Assembly: GCA_963675135.1 (NCBI GenBank)
Contig: OY776129.1
Span: 41,580,141-41,644,140, forward strand
Reading direction: 5' to 3'
Origin: Galeopsis tetrahit
Lineage: Eukaryota; Streptophyta; Magnoliopsida; Lamiales; Lamiaceae
Length of the DNA stretch: 64,000 nucleotides
Of this stretch, positions 35,103 to 46,950 are shown piece after piece; position 1 is the first letter of the stretch, and the number at the start of each line of letters is the position of its first letter. A model generated the notes under the pieces. The model saw only the letters and a program-made list of their open reading frames with translations, did no database searches and was not told the origin of the DNA. The position numbers and the translations under genes are program-made.

Positions 35103-37171
35103 ATGGCACCTAAGATTAAGAGAGAAGAGCTTGTAGACTTCAATGATTCCTCTTTGGACATTGATTTCTCCTATCTTAGCAACCCAAACTCCTTATGGTT
35201 TGAAAAACTGGTTGCCTTTGACAGTCCGGACAAGGAGGTTGAACCAGTACTCCATTGGCTTAGGGAAGCAGGCTTGGAAAAGTTTCTTGGGACCAAGCCT
35301 GATTCATGCCTAAATCCATTTATGGAAGAATTCTTTGCCCATCTAAGATGGAAGGGCAAGAAAGGAGATGTGTGCACAAAGCTCACATATGCTGAGGAAG
35401 ATGAAGAAGCAGAAAGCCAACACTCCATCACCTTCACTGCAGAGGATATAGATGCTAGCTTTGGGCTACCTTCTGAAGGCCAGAATCCAGAGACTTACAA
35501 GGAAGGAGAAGATCAGGAGTTCTACTTTCCATGGCTGCTTACACCCAAAAAGCTTGTAAGTGCTCAAAACAAGAATACTCTAAAACCTTTGTTTAGACAC
35601 TTGTTTGACTGTGTGGTGAAGAGTCTGTTAAGTCACTCTGGGAGTGTTGAAGAACTTAGTATGCCTAAGTTGAGAGTAATGGCTGCTGTGATTGACTCTG
35701 CTGAGAAGAGAGTCAAATTTGATTGGAAAAGCTTCATTTTGGACAAAATGATGAATGAGAAATTCAAGTTTAAAGAGGTGAAACACCACAAGGTGGTGGT
35801 TGATGGAAGACTCCAGTTCTGCACAAGAGCCAGCCTGCTCTTGGAAAGATTTGCTCATTATACCCACCTTCAAGCCAAGCCAAAGCCTTTTCCAGCACAG
35901 AAGGTGCTGTTCAGAAAACTGTCTTCAAGGACAGAAAAGAGAAAGCAGGAGGCTGCCTCCAAGAAAGCTGTTGCAACTGTTCCAGCAACAAGAGCCTCTC
36001 CGAGGAAAAGGAAAGCACAACCACCCAAAATCCAGCCAAAGATGAAGAAGATGAAGGAGATTCTAAGTGAATCTTCCCCTGAAAGCCAGTCAAGAAGTGG
36101 AGGAGCCACTTCTGAAGAAATTGAGAAAGTAGTTGAGGAAGGAGTCAACCCTCCTGAAGAGGGTGAAGTAGTCAGAGAGATTGTCCCACTGCAACCTGAG
36201 ACAATCACAGAATTCAGAGACCTTGACCAGCCTACAAGGTATGAAAGGAGAAGGAGAATCATCAAGACCTCTGAGAAGCAGAGATTGATGGAAGAGAAAA
36301 AGAAGAAGAAAGAGTTCTTCAAGGAGATTAGACAGGCAAGCAAGTCTAACTCCAAGTCAAAGTCAAGGACCAACAGCCCTGAAGCCAACTCCCCTGATAT
36401 TCAGTCTAGAAGAATATCTCCAAGGCAAGAAGAAGAGGAGTGCAAGACTCCTGAAGATGCCCCAATCCTGACCAAGAAAGTTTACTCCCCTGAAGGTGCA
36501 CCTGAGAGAGCAGGTATTGATGTGTTGGCAGATTTGGTCAATCTTGAAGATAGACCCTTTTCCCCCCTTGATCCAAGACTTCTCTCTTATACCAAACTTC
36601 TTGAAAATGCTATTCAAGAAGGTGATCAAGTTGATTTCCCACCCATTCCAGCCATCCCAATTACCTATTCAGGCACAATGCTCTCAAAAGCACCTGAATC
36701 CCAACTTGTTTTGACCTCTCCTGAACCCATTCCTTCTGAATCCAATCCACCTGAATCCCAGCCAAGCCTACTTGAATCCCACTCCAATCCTCCTGAATCC
36801 CAAGCTAACTCATCTGGAGATGATAGTGGTGAAGAGTTCACCTATGAGGGAATGTTGAGGCAGATTGCTAGAGCCAATGTGGATGAATTATATCCAGGTT
36901 TGAAAGCTTATCCCAGGCTGCAACAACAGTTCTATGATCTCAGAGCACTTGTTGAGATCAAAGATAGAACTATTGTGGAAATAGCTCAGGCTATTCAGGA
37001 TAAGGGTGCCAACTGGTGGCAGGTTGAGGAAAATAGGCTGCTACATTTTGCAAATGTAAAGAAGACCAGTGTTCTAACCACTGAAGCCCTATTTTGCACC
37101 ATTGTTCATGAGAAGGTGCTTGCTGAAAGAGAGAGGATAGCACAAGGAATCAAGCATCCTGACAGCCCATC

Positions 37172-37202
<31 letters not shown>

Positions 37203-39890
37203 CACACCAATCCCAATCCCCCTGGTACCAACTCAGCTCAGGTACATTACTTGACTTTTCATTCTGAGAAGGACTCTGATCTTTCAGAGGAGTTGACCAA
37301 AGATGGTAACTCAGTCCAAGATGCATTGGCCAAGGATGGTTCTTCTGAGCCTGAGGCACAGCTTGACAATGCTGAGACTTCCATAGGAGAAGCTGGTTTG
37401 GCTAAAGCCTCATCAATGTCAGGCAAGTTGGACATTGACCAGCCTTTAGTCATTCAGGATGACTCAGTGGCCTTGGGATGCCCAAGTACTGTGATCTCCC
37501 AACAACTGCCCTCTGTGGATCCTGTTGAGGACATAGAGGTGTCAGGAATTGAAGGAGTTGAAAAGGCTATTAGTGCTGAAAAATCAGAGGGAGATGATGG
37601 TGAGGACTGTGTGATCACTGGTTCCTTGAGTGCACCACAAATAGAGGGTGAGGAAGTAGAAATATTGGGTGCAGCCCAATATGAGAGTCAGGCTATTCTT
37701 CAAGTCAAATATGAACTTGATGAATCCCTTGGTGAAAGGAGGCCTGATTCTCCAGTAAATGTGAGTACATCTTTTGAAAATGAAGAAGAAAAGAATAGAG
37801 TTGAAAATGAGAGAGAAGGTGCTGATGTATCAGACCTTATGAGAGAAAAAGAAATTGAGGGTGATGAGGGAATTTTTACTAACACTACTAGTTTTGCAGA
37901 TTCAGTTGCTGTCACTCTTGAGCAAATTTTTGCAGATGCTTCCTTGACAGATATACCAATTGATGCTGACACTGATCTTGAGGCAGTTTCAGCAAATGTG
38001 TCCACACTTAACCAAGTCTTCTTTGAACAAGCCAACACCTCTGAGGCTCACTTTCAGATTGCTACTCAGACTGCATCCATCATTGAAGAGCAGTCAGAGA
38101 AGTTGGACACACTGGTCAGGGAAGTTGGGAAGGCCCATGCAACAACTGCTGATACCCTAGATGGCCAAGGCAAGACTCTAGCCTCTGTGGAGATGAGGCT
38201 CACAGGGTCAGAAGAAGTGATCTTGCCTACTCTTGATGCAAGGATAAGTGGAGTTGAAACTGGACTGCAAACAGTTTCAACTGAAGTGACAAAGGCCAAA
38301 GATGCTATGGGTAAATTCACAAGATCTGTGAAGAAAGAGCAGCAGGATCTCAAATCCTTGTACAAGCATAATGTGAAAGCATTGAGAAAGACAATCAAGG
38401 ATGCTTTGAGGCAGAGGACAGTAGCCCAGAGAAAGAAGGCAGAAGAGTTGAAAGCTGCAATGGTGAAGGAAGCAGCTGAGAAGTTCACTGTTGAACTCAT
38501 GACCAAGGTGTCTGATCAAGTTGTGGCCAACCTCTCTGATCAACTTCAGGCCAAACTTGATCAATCACTGAAAGCCACATTGGATGCCATAGTTTCCCAA
38601 AAGATGAAGCCTGTTCACACCTTCTTGAGCATGGCAGATGATAAAATGCAAAACATTCATGATGAGAATGTTTATCTACTGCAAGAATTGAAGTCCCTCA
38701 CTCAGGCCCACTCACACCTCTCAGTCTCAATGAGTGAACTGAAGCCCCAGTGTTTTGATAATGCCAAAAAGGGGGAAAGAGAGAGAGCAAGGGCAAAGGG
38801 AACCTTGGTGATTGGTGAATCCAAGGGAAAGGAGAAAGTCCCTGAGTTTGAGGAGGAAGCAGTAGAAGACATTGGGAAAGGCAAAGGCCCAATGAATATT
38901 GAAAATTTGACTGAGGAAGAGCAGATTCAAATAGCTGTCAAGGAGTCCATGGTGTCAGCTATGGAAAGTCAGGCAAGGAAGCTTCAAAGGCCAGGTGGTG
39001 AGTCTACAGGACTTGAACCTAAAGAGAAGGCTGCTGAAGTAAGGGGGAAGGTGACAAGGTCATCTGAAAGAAAGAGGAAGGAGCTGCAAGCCTTCAATGA
39101 TTTCCCAACCAGCTTGACCTTGCCTTCAGAATTTCAATCTGATGAATCTACTCCAGCAAGACAATCAAAGAGATTAAAGAAAACAGCCAGGATGCCTGCA
39201 ATTGAAGAAGAAGAAGCTGAAGAAGAAGTCCAGGAAAGAATGTCTGAAGTTGGTGTGCCCAAACTTGCTGATGATCCCTCTAAATTATTTGAAGAAGGTT
39301 TTGGAAAAGATCCAGAAACCCAAGAGAAGCTAGCTCTTCAGAGAGCTAAAGAGAGGATGGAGCAATTGGTTGAGGCCAACAAGGCAAGGGATGAAAGAAG
39401 GGCAAATTTCAGAGCCCCAAGAAGGAGAGCTTCATACAGAAGGCTCAAACCTCAAATGCTGCAAAGATGGAACACTCAGTACCCTCACCATGATAAGTGG
39501 GTTCCAATCTCACTGAATGATGAATGGGAGGAGGCCAAGAGAAGTTTTGTATATGACTTCTATGTCATTGGGAAGTGGCTTGGAGAGAGTGTAGATGAAG
39601 TCTTTGTTCAATTCATGTTTGAGAACCACAGGGACCTCTACCAGAAGCTGTTTGCAGCAGCTGATATGGCAAGAGTTGAGTTCAAGGCCCCTGGTCCAAT
39701 TCTGTACATGCCTCCTAAGTTCAATGGGAACTTGATTGATGAGGGAAAGATTCTGGAGGAGTTCATCAACATCATGAAGATGGAGAAGATGAAAATAGGC
39801 CCTAGAGGCTCCAACAAGGATGTTTGGGAGCTGAAGAAAAGGGTCTGGGCTCAATATGGCATTGCTCCCCAAGATGATGGAACTCTCTGA
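35103..39890 (+). CDS. Sirevirus third ORF (env-position), very large, function unknown
   Basis: 1595 codons from ATG at 35103 to TGA at 39888, in the position where Sireviruses carry an env-like gene. The amino part (residues 1-270) is globular and includes LHWLREAGLEKFLG and FTAEDIDASFGLPSEG. Basic, nuclear-localisation-like clusters follow near residues 296-320 (ASPRKRKAQPPK) and 385-430. A Pro/Glu/Ser-rich stretch (PPESQ repeats) lies near 545-575, and a run of nine or ten aspartates near 688-698. Acidic disordered sequence runs to about 930. A long helical, coiled-coil-like region occupies about 970-1240. A distinct C-terminal domain (MLQRWNTQYPHHDKWVPIS near 1452) reaches the end. I see no signal peptide, transmembrane helix or furin-like site, so an envelope role is not supported. 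It is much longer than the env-like ORFs of about 650 codons I recall for Sireviruses. Confidence 0.85.
37171..37202 (+). repeat. GAT microsatellite coding poly-Asp in ORF3
   Basis: About ten consecutive gat codons encode the aspartate run of ORF3. It is prone to length change in frame. Confidence 0.9.
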
Positions 39891-40191
39891 TGGATAAGTT
39901 TATCTCTTCCCTATCCTTGTTTTTTATTGATGTTAATTGTTGTTATTCTGTTTACTTGTATCAGTTAGTGTGTCCTTCTGAATCTTTTGATCTGTAATGC
40001 TCCATGATATATAAAAGGACCAATGATTTTCTATCAAGAGATAACAACTCATTATCTCAACTAACTTGATATTACATATACTTGATTTATTGTGCTAACA
40101 GTGTCTTTCAGGAAAGTTGACCAGTTCATTGATCCTGAAGGTAAAGTATAGTATAAGTCAAGGTCCCTTTGTAATAGGTTTTGGCATCATC

Positions 40192-40204
40192 AAAAAGGGG
40201 GAAA
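40192..40204 (+). other. Polypurine tract of the Sirevirus
   Basis: aaaaagggggaaa lies immediately before the 3' LTR start at 40206. It primes plus-strand DNA synthesis in this family. The preceding ggcatcatc is shared with the element at the left window edge. Confidence 0.93.
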
Positions 40205-40205
40205 T

Positions 40206-41816
40206 TGTTGGGAATAAAATGATTTTGATCTAGATACCAAAACCCCTGAATGATGATGTACAAATTAGTTGAGATATGCTCAAGTTAGTGTTCAGGCAAG
40301 TTGTCCCAGAACACTTGAATATGTAGAATGCTTAAGTTAAAAATCTAAGAAATGTTGTGAGATTTTAGAGGTCAGGATAGTTGTCCAAAGCTACATGTTA
40401 GAAAGCTTGATAGGTATTAAGTCTTAAGGCCAAAGGTGCTGAAGCATCAGGACAACTGAACAAGTGGACAACCAGGCTGAAGAGATCAAGAACACTGAAG
40501 CTGTGCTCTTAAATGCAAAAGATCTAGACAGTTGAAGTGCAAATGATCAAGAGAATTAACTGTCAAAAGCTTACAGAAGACACATTCAATGAAGCATTTA
40601 TTGCCAATCATGCCTGAACCAAGCATTGAAGACTTAGAGCATTAAAGAGTGAAGCATTGAATGAATATTGGAACATTCTAAAACTGCAGCAAGAATGTTC
40701 AGGGAGCTTGTCCCATCTGACCGTTGGTTGAGTGTAGATTCTGCCACAAATCAACCTTGGAAAGTGTGCTTATTTGGAAACTGTCACAAGTCATCTCAGC
40801 CGCATTTTTCAGAAGTCAACACATTCATTCAAGCAACCATTGAAGAGCCCTTTTACACAGTGGATAAAAGGAAGTCAAGCTACTTAGCCGTTTCAATGTA
40901 GCTGCAAATAGAAATGTTTGAAATGCTATCTCTCCAACGGATAGTTGCTCAAACATGACTATATAAACAGAAGTGATCAAAGGGATTCAGCATCCAACAA
41001 TAAGCTATCAAACTCATATAAAGCTTTCAAAGGAAACCAAGCTATTCTCAAGTATTCCAAGTTTCCTGAATCACTTCAAGTCAGCTAAGCCAATCTTTGT
41101 AAACATCCTAGCTTAGCATTGAGATATCCTAAGCCTTTACATCTGTTCTCATTGTAAAGGATATCTCTATTAGTTGGAACCAAACCTCAAACCTTATCTC
41201 ATTTAGTGAAGAAGAGTGTTTGTTGTAGAAGTGAGGAGTTAAGGACTGTTAGAGTGAAACACAGTCTTAACTTAGAGAGATTGAGCACTAGGACTCAGAT
41301 TATCCTAGGGATCAAAACACTAAGAGAGTGTTGTTGATCAGTGCACCTTGGCACTATAAAACAAGCTAATTCCATTGTGAAGGAATTATCCTGTTCAATC
41401 AGGCAAAGTGGATGTAGGAGCTTGAGTCTCTGAACCACTATAAGATTGTGTGTCTTTTACTTACTGCACTCTTTATTGCATTCATATTCAAACATATTTC
41501 AAAGAGTAAAACTTGTAAGTTTAAGGAAAACTGTTTTGGACAAAGTCCCTGATAACTATATCTTTTCAGAAATTAACTTGGAGTATTTCTTTAAGTCAAA
41601 GCCCAACCACATTCCGCACTTAGCAACTCTTTTAGATATTTAGCCAACTGATCACTCTTTAGTAATCAGTAGGACAAGTATCTATCAAAGTTCACACTCA
41701 GGCCAGTTGTGAGACAACCTGCCTGATAAGACCAGTTTTGTTAAAAGAAAAGAATTTGCATACACAAGTGCATTCCCCCCCCATACACTTGTGTTATACT
41801 CCATCAAGGACCAACA
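40206..41816 (+). repeat. 3' LTR of the Sirevirus
   Basis: 1611 bp, matching the 5' LTR except for about five substitutions (for example ctcagaaa/ctaagaaa, attgtcaa/attgccaa, aatgatcag/aatgttcag, ttcaacat/ttcagcat, tccaccaa/tccatcaa) and a C-run of 8 instead of 13. Confidence 0.96.
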
Positions 41817-42179
41817 TTTATATTTATAATATGTTAAGGTATAAGTATATAAAATTAATGTCTAGTAGTATTGAAATGTAAGTATATCTATTACCCTCCC
41901 CCAATAAAAGTTATCAATTTTTTCTTTTCCGTCCTTCACAATAAAAGCTGCAAATTTTTTTTACAAACTACTATTACTTACATTTCATTATATTATTTTC
42001 TCTCAATCACATAAGAGATTAAATACATTCAATTAAATAATGCAATAATTCAATATCAAAAATAATTTTAACAAAAAATAAAATTGTGAAATAAAATTGT
42101 GGAACTAAAATATTGTGGTGTGTTTAACATTTGGGATGTGTATAACATTTTATGGAGGGTATAAAAGTAATATGTTAAA

Positions 42180-42303
42180 CATGTTGTAGTAGGTAACTGG
42201 ACCAAGATAAATTGAAACATAATGGACTAAATTCAAAAGGTGATAATCATGTGGACTAAATTCAGAAACATGCTAACTTAGTGGACTAAAAAAATTTAAT
42301 CCC
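42180..42303 (+). repeat. Truncated end of a MULE-type element
   Basis: It ends ttagtggactaaaaaaattt followed by aatccc, the same terminus as the neighbouring element at 42354. Only one end is present. Confidence 0.5.
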
Positions 42304-42353
42304 TAAATAAATCAATCAATAAAGAATATATTATTATTATTAGATTTAATTAA

Positions 42354-43138
42354 GGGATTAAATAATTTTTAGTCAACTAAGTTGGACTGATTTTAAATTT
42401 AGTCCAAACGGATTACACATTGTAATTTTGGTCCAATAAGTATGCATAAATTTTGAAATCAATCATTTTATGTGCAATAACAGGTAATGTAACAGGTCAT
42501 GCCCACATGGATTTAATCTCTTTTTATGGAATTAAAAACTAATTTAAATTTATTAATTTAGAAAAATCATGAATATTTGCAAAAATAAAAAATAATATTT
42601 TTAAAAAAACCTGAAATAACTTGTGAATAATATTGGCGACTTTAATATTTTTTTTCATTTGGAAGTTTTATTATTTTAAGGATAAATTTGTATATTTATT
42701 ATATTATTTAAAATAAATAAATTTATAATAGTATTTTTTTCTAATTAAGTATTTTAATGGAGTTTTCTAATATTTAATTGATTTAGAAAAAAAAAATTAT
42801 TTTTTTTCATATTATAATATTTTATATTTTAAATACTATTCATAATTTATTTTCTATAATTTTAAAATATTATTTAGTGTTTTAACTAATATTCATAATT
42901 TTTCTAAATTAATAAATATAAATAAGTCATAAAAAGAAAATAATATACATGTTAAAAATATAAAACAAAAATTAAAATTCACATGTGTGTTGACCTGTTG
43001 GTGATGTGCTATTACGGGTAAAATGACCATTTTTAAAATTTAAGGATACTTATTGGACCGAAATCTAAATGTATAATCTGTCAGGACCAAATTCAAAATC
43101 AATTCAACTTAATGGACTAAAAAAAAATCTTTAAACTC
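42354..43138. mobile_element. Mutator-like element with 9-bp target duplication
   Basis: 785 bp with inverted ends of about 130-150 bp: gggattaaataatttttagt on the left, and on the right a segment whose reverse complement starts gagtttaaagattttttttt. Both arms contain ggtccaataagtat. The flanks are a perfect 9-bp duplication, tttaattaa (42345-42353 and 43139-43147). No transposase is present. Confidence 0.88.
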
Positions 43139-43147
43139 TTTAATTAA

Positions 43148-44011
43148 CAAAAATGATACTAAGGTTTACACTTTTTTTTTTTTTTTTTGCATGTTCCAAC
43201 ATAAAGTTTACATTTCTTATTTGACAAAATCACTACATCTCTCTTTCTTTTCTCATTCATATCCCTCTCTATATTTTCTTCTTCATATCTTTATATGTCT
43301 CAATTATCCACTACATATTTAATATTATACTTTTTAATCTTTGTGTCAGAAGCAAGCGTAAACCTTTAAAGGGGATAGAGGGAGTATAATATATCATATA
43401 TATATACACATCAGTGAACATCTACTCCGACTTCGCACATATCATATGAATAAATTCGAATATAAAACATATAGATACCATCATAAAAAATTTTAAAAAA
43501 CAATTTAAATGATCCAGTGTGTGTTAAAAGAAGACGTCAAACTTGATTTCAAAATCCAGTGATCATTTGACTTTATCACATTGACACTTGTTTGACGACC
43601 ATCATCGGTACGTAAATGACAAATGCCAGGGAGATGTCCTCCATATGATTCATTCAACTAACAACATTGAAATTTCTTAATGATTAAATAATTATTAAAT
43701 TACAAAATATTTTTAAAATGAAAAATAAAATAAATAACTCTTACAAAATTATCACTACAAGAAAACTGACTTTTAATAACCGAAATTTTGTCATTATAGT
43801 TTTTCTAGCTAAAAGTCTTTAATGAAAAAATTTTACTTTTAGTGACTGGCCTTGTTAATAATTATCAATTTTATGTAACTAATTAAAAAAAATTGGCTTA
43901 GAGAAGTAATAATGAGAGGATTCTATCATTAAAAATCATTTTTTTAGTGTATTTTCGAACTTATTATAAACTACAGCACAACCATATTCCCGTAGAATAC
44001 ACCTATAAAAT
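43148..44011. other. AT-rich Helitron interior, no gene seen
   Basis: A Stowaway-like relic end (ggggatagagggagtat, 43374-43390) is the only recognisable feature. Confidence 0.4.
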
Positions 44012-44261
44012 ATATTCCCTTCAATTCAAAATAAGTGTCATTTTGGATCAATGCACATATATTAAAAAAATTATTAACTTTCTATTATGCCCTTAATTAA
44101 TTGTTTTGAAAACTACTACAATCTAAAATAATTTTGATAAATTTAAGGGTAAATTAGGAAGAAACGTAATTAATTAACACTGAAAAGTATAAAACTGTCA
44201 TTTAAATTGCAAATAAAATAAAGAGTCAAAACGTCATCTATATTGAATTGGAGGGAGTATG
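44012..44261. mobile_element. Stowaway-like MITE
   Basis: Left end tattcccttcaattcaaaat and right end attgaattggagggagtat are inverted. Non-coding. Confidence 0.75.
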
Positions 44262-44954
44262 ACAATTAATAAATAACATTGAAATATATAAAACAATGTT
44301 ACAATAATTAACAATAAATAATTAAATATTAAAAAAGAAAAAAGCGTACCATCGGAAGTAATATATATGTTTGATATAAATGGGTTTATTTCTCATTTAA
44401 CATTCTCCCATCATATTTGAATATTCGAAATCAAAAGTCTCATACTTCAATTCAAATAACAAAATATTAAATAGCTCAATTGCATAGTATCTCTCAAGAG
44501 ATCACATCTTACATGTCATCAAAATATCAACAATCTATGCAAAGTTTGAACACCACAAATAGTGTTAATTAAATAACACGATAAAACTCATGATGCAAAG
44601 TATTTCAATATTTTAGACGCTCAATAAATAGATTATAATAAATAAAATATACTATCATTAATAAATACCGACAAACTTAAATTTAAATAATATGTAAAAA
44701 TTTAAAAAGTCAAAACTCATCATTATATTCGAATTCAGGCTGAGTAGAATTGTAGAAAGAACAAAATATAAAAAGAACGGAAACTACTTTGCATATATAT
44801 CATTATATATGTACTTAAAGTCTTAAATATATCATCCCGACTCATTGACAGGCTTCCTATAAAAAGATTAACACGCTTGTCAAAAATTATAAACCTATGG
44901 ATGTTTTATTTTTGTCCGGGTTTTAAAAGACGTAGTATTTGGTATTTCGGAGCA
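44262..44954. other. AT-rich Helitron interior, no gene seen
   Basis: Stop codons in all frames and no recognised motif. Confidence 0.4.
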
Positions 44955-44962
44955 CTCATACT

Positions 44963-45638
44963 TAGGGGTGGGCACAAAATCGAAAAAAACGAATTTTCGA
45001 ACCGAGCTGATGATTTTCGGTTTATTTGGTTCGATTGAAATATTTTTAAATTTTTTTCCGGTTCGATTCGTTTTATATTTTACAAAATTGAATAAATCGA
45101 ACTGAATTTCTTTATTTAAATTAAAAAAAAAAACTTATTTAATTAATAAATTATATGGAACAATACGTTAAAAAAAATAAACTCTACTTGAAGTATGCTA
45201 CTTTATTAATTTTCAATCTCAAATTTTCAATTTGACAATTGTCGTCTTCTTGACCCACTAAAAATAATTATCTCCCTTGAAGGTAGATTTCATTGTGGAA
45301 AATGCAATAAAATCATTATTTTTTTGTGTTAGATTTATTTGTATGGTTTGTAATTTTAAACTTTGAGGAACTTGTAATTTTTAATTATTGTGAACTCTTG
45401 AACTTATAATTTGAATTTAATTTTTAGAGTAAAAAATTCTTGAAAAATGTTCGAAAAAAAATATTTTTTTGCAAATTTCGGTTTAAACCGAACCAAACTA
45501 ACCGAACTTTTGTTCGACTTTAACAAAAATTCGGTTCAATTCGGTTTCGATTTCATTTTTTTATTTTTTATTTCAGTTTTTTCCGTTCGGTTGAAAAAAG
45601 CTCAAAATCAAATCAAACCATCTGAATGTCCTCCCCTA
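44963..45638. mobile_element. hAT-like non-autonomous element with 8-bp target duplication
   Basis: Left end taggggtgggcac and right end gtcctccccta are inverted. The flanks are ctcatact (44955-44962) and ctcgtact (45639-45646), an 8-bp duplication with one change, as expected for hAT. The interior repeats the 'ttcggtt(c/t)gattcg' wording on both strands, giving internal inverted similarity. No transposase. Confidence 0.82.
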
Positions 45639-45740
45639 CTCGTACTTGGAATGCATGGATAGAATTTTTAAATTACCTGAATCATTATTAAAAATATATA
45701 TATATATAACAAATATTTTACACCGAATTTAATAAAAAAA

Positions 45741-45909
45741 ATACTCTCTGTTCTAGTAAAAGATACCCATGAGCTTTGACTACATTAATTAAAAAATATG
45801 ATAGAATAAGTAGAAATGTATTAGGGGTAATGTTATTGAGAGAGAGAAAATATAATTAAATGTGAGAAAAATAAAAGTTAGATAACTTTCATTGGGATGG
45901 AGGGAGTAT
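45741..45909. mobile_element. Stowaway-like MITE
   Basis: Left end atactctctgttctagtaaa and right end tgggatggagggagtat are inverted. Non-coding, 169 bp. Confidence 0.65.
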
Positions 45910-46440
45910 TAATATTTAGAATAATTATTTCGATGTGATTTAAATAATACATTTTGTTGTCAATAATTTATAAAAGTAGAAAATAATTGAATGAAGAAAG
46001 GGCATATTTCAAGCAATTATTATACATTAAAGAAGAAAATCATTTGAAAATAACCATATGTCTTGAGAAAGTAGAACGCCAAAAAAAAAAAAAAAAGATA
46101 AGGAGATTATGATTTACGTATTTTTTAGCAAGTAAATAATTAGAAGATTTTGCATAAGACAAAACCATGTATATCCTTCTAATGCAATTATATAGGCAGT
46201 TCTTTATTTGTCAAGTAAATAAATTATATTCGTAGCAAAAAAAAATCATGCTCGAACACAACATAAAAAGTTATAAGAGGAAAAAAAAAAAAAAGCAAGC
46301 AAAGAAATATTAGATCAGTTAATCACTGAAAAAAACATATTCATCCAATAAATCGAACATACCCATAAAAAGAAGATGAAACGATATATAACAGTATATA
46401 TATATATATATAAAATAAATAATAAGTTCATGAATTAGCT

Positions 46441-46590
46441 AGGGATGACAATATTGACCCGTCCCGTAGGTATCCGCCCCAAGAGGTTAGGGTCAGGTCA
46501 GATCCGTCTTATGTTGAGAACGGGTCGGGTCAAACCTGTCCCGTATGTAAACAGATTGGGTTTGAGACACATGTTAGACCCGCATTGCAT

Positions 46591-46630
<40 letters not shown>

Positions 46631-46950
46631 TATATTAATTAATATTAATTTTAAAAATTTTGAACGTTAAAAAATATTGATGCATTTATTTACTCAATTG
46701 TCATGACTTAGATGTTGGATTAAATTTAATTGAATATTGATTTAAATTATTGTTATTTGTTTCAATGATCATATGCATGGAAAATATTACTTTCAACTAT
46801 GAGAAATAAATTAAAAAAATTAAACATGAAATATAAAAATGGGACGGGGCGGGTCTATCTCAATTATTCAGAACATGTGTGGGGTGCAGGGTAGGTTCGG
46901 GTAATCAACTGTCAGGCCTGACTTGCCTCATTGTCATAATGTCACCCCTA
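46441..46950. mobile_element. hAT-like non-autonomous element
   Basis: Left end tagggatgacaatattgac (the first base is 46440) and right end gtcataatgtcacccct are inverted. The GC-richer subterminal parts (gacccgtcccgtagg, gggacggggcgggtc) are also mutually inverted. No clear 8-bp duplication was found. An AT microsatellite sits inside. Confidence 0.65.
46593..46625. repeat. (AT)n microsatellite
   Basis: About 16 consecutive AT dinucleotides inside the hAT-like element. Confidence 0.9.

Larger units (their letters stand above)
26789..41816 (+). mobile_element. Complete Sirevirus (Ty1/copia) retrotransposon, 15.0 kb
   Basis: A 5' LTR (26789-28404), tRNA-Met primer-binding site, gag, pol, a third ORF, polypurine tract and 3' LTR (40206-41816) occur in the expected order. 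The element is flanked by a perfect 5-bp target duplication, tttat (26784-26788 and 41817-41821). The two LTRs differ by about five substitutions and a C-run length (13 versus 8), so it is very young. Repeated polypurine tracts and a third ORF between pol and the LTR are features known for Sireviruses. Confidence 0.96.

Noticed and set aside
35628..38930. Several minus-strand ORFs opposite the Sirevirus third ORF
   Set aside because: Their low-complexity Ser/Phe/Leu composition mirrors the acidic sense protein. No independent evidence.
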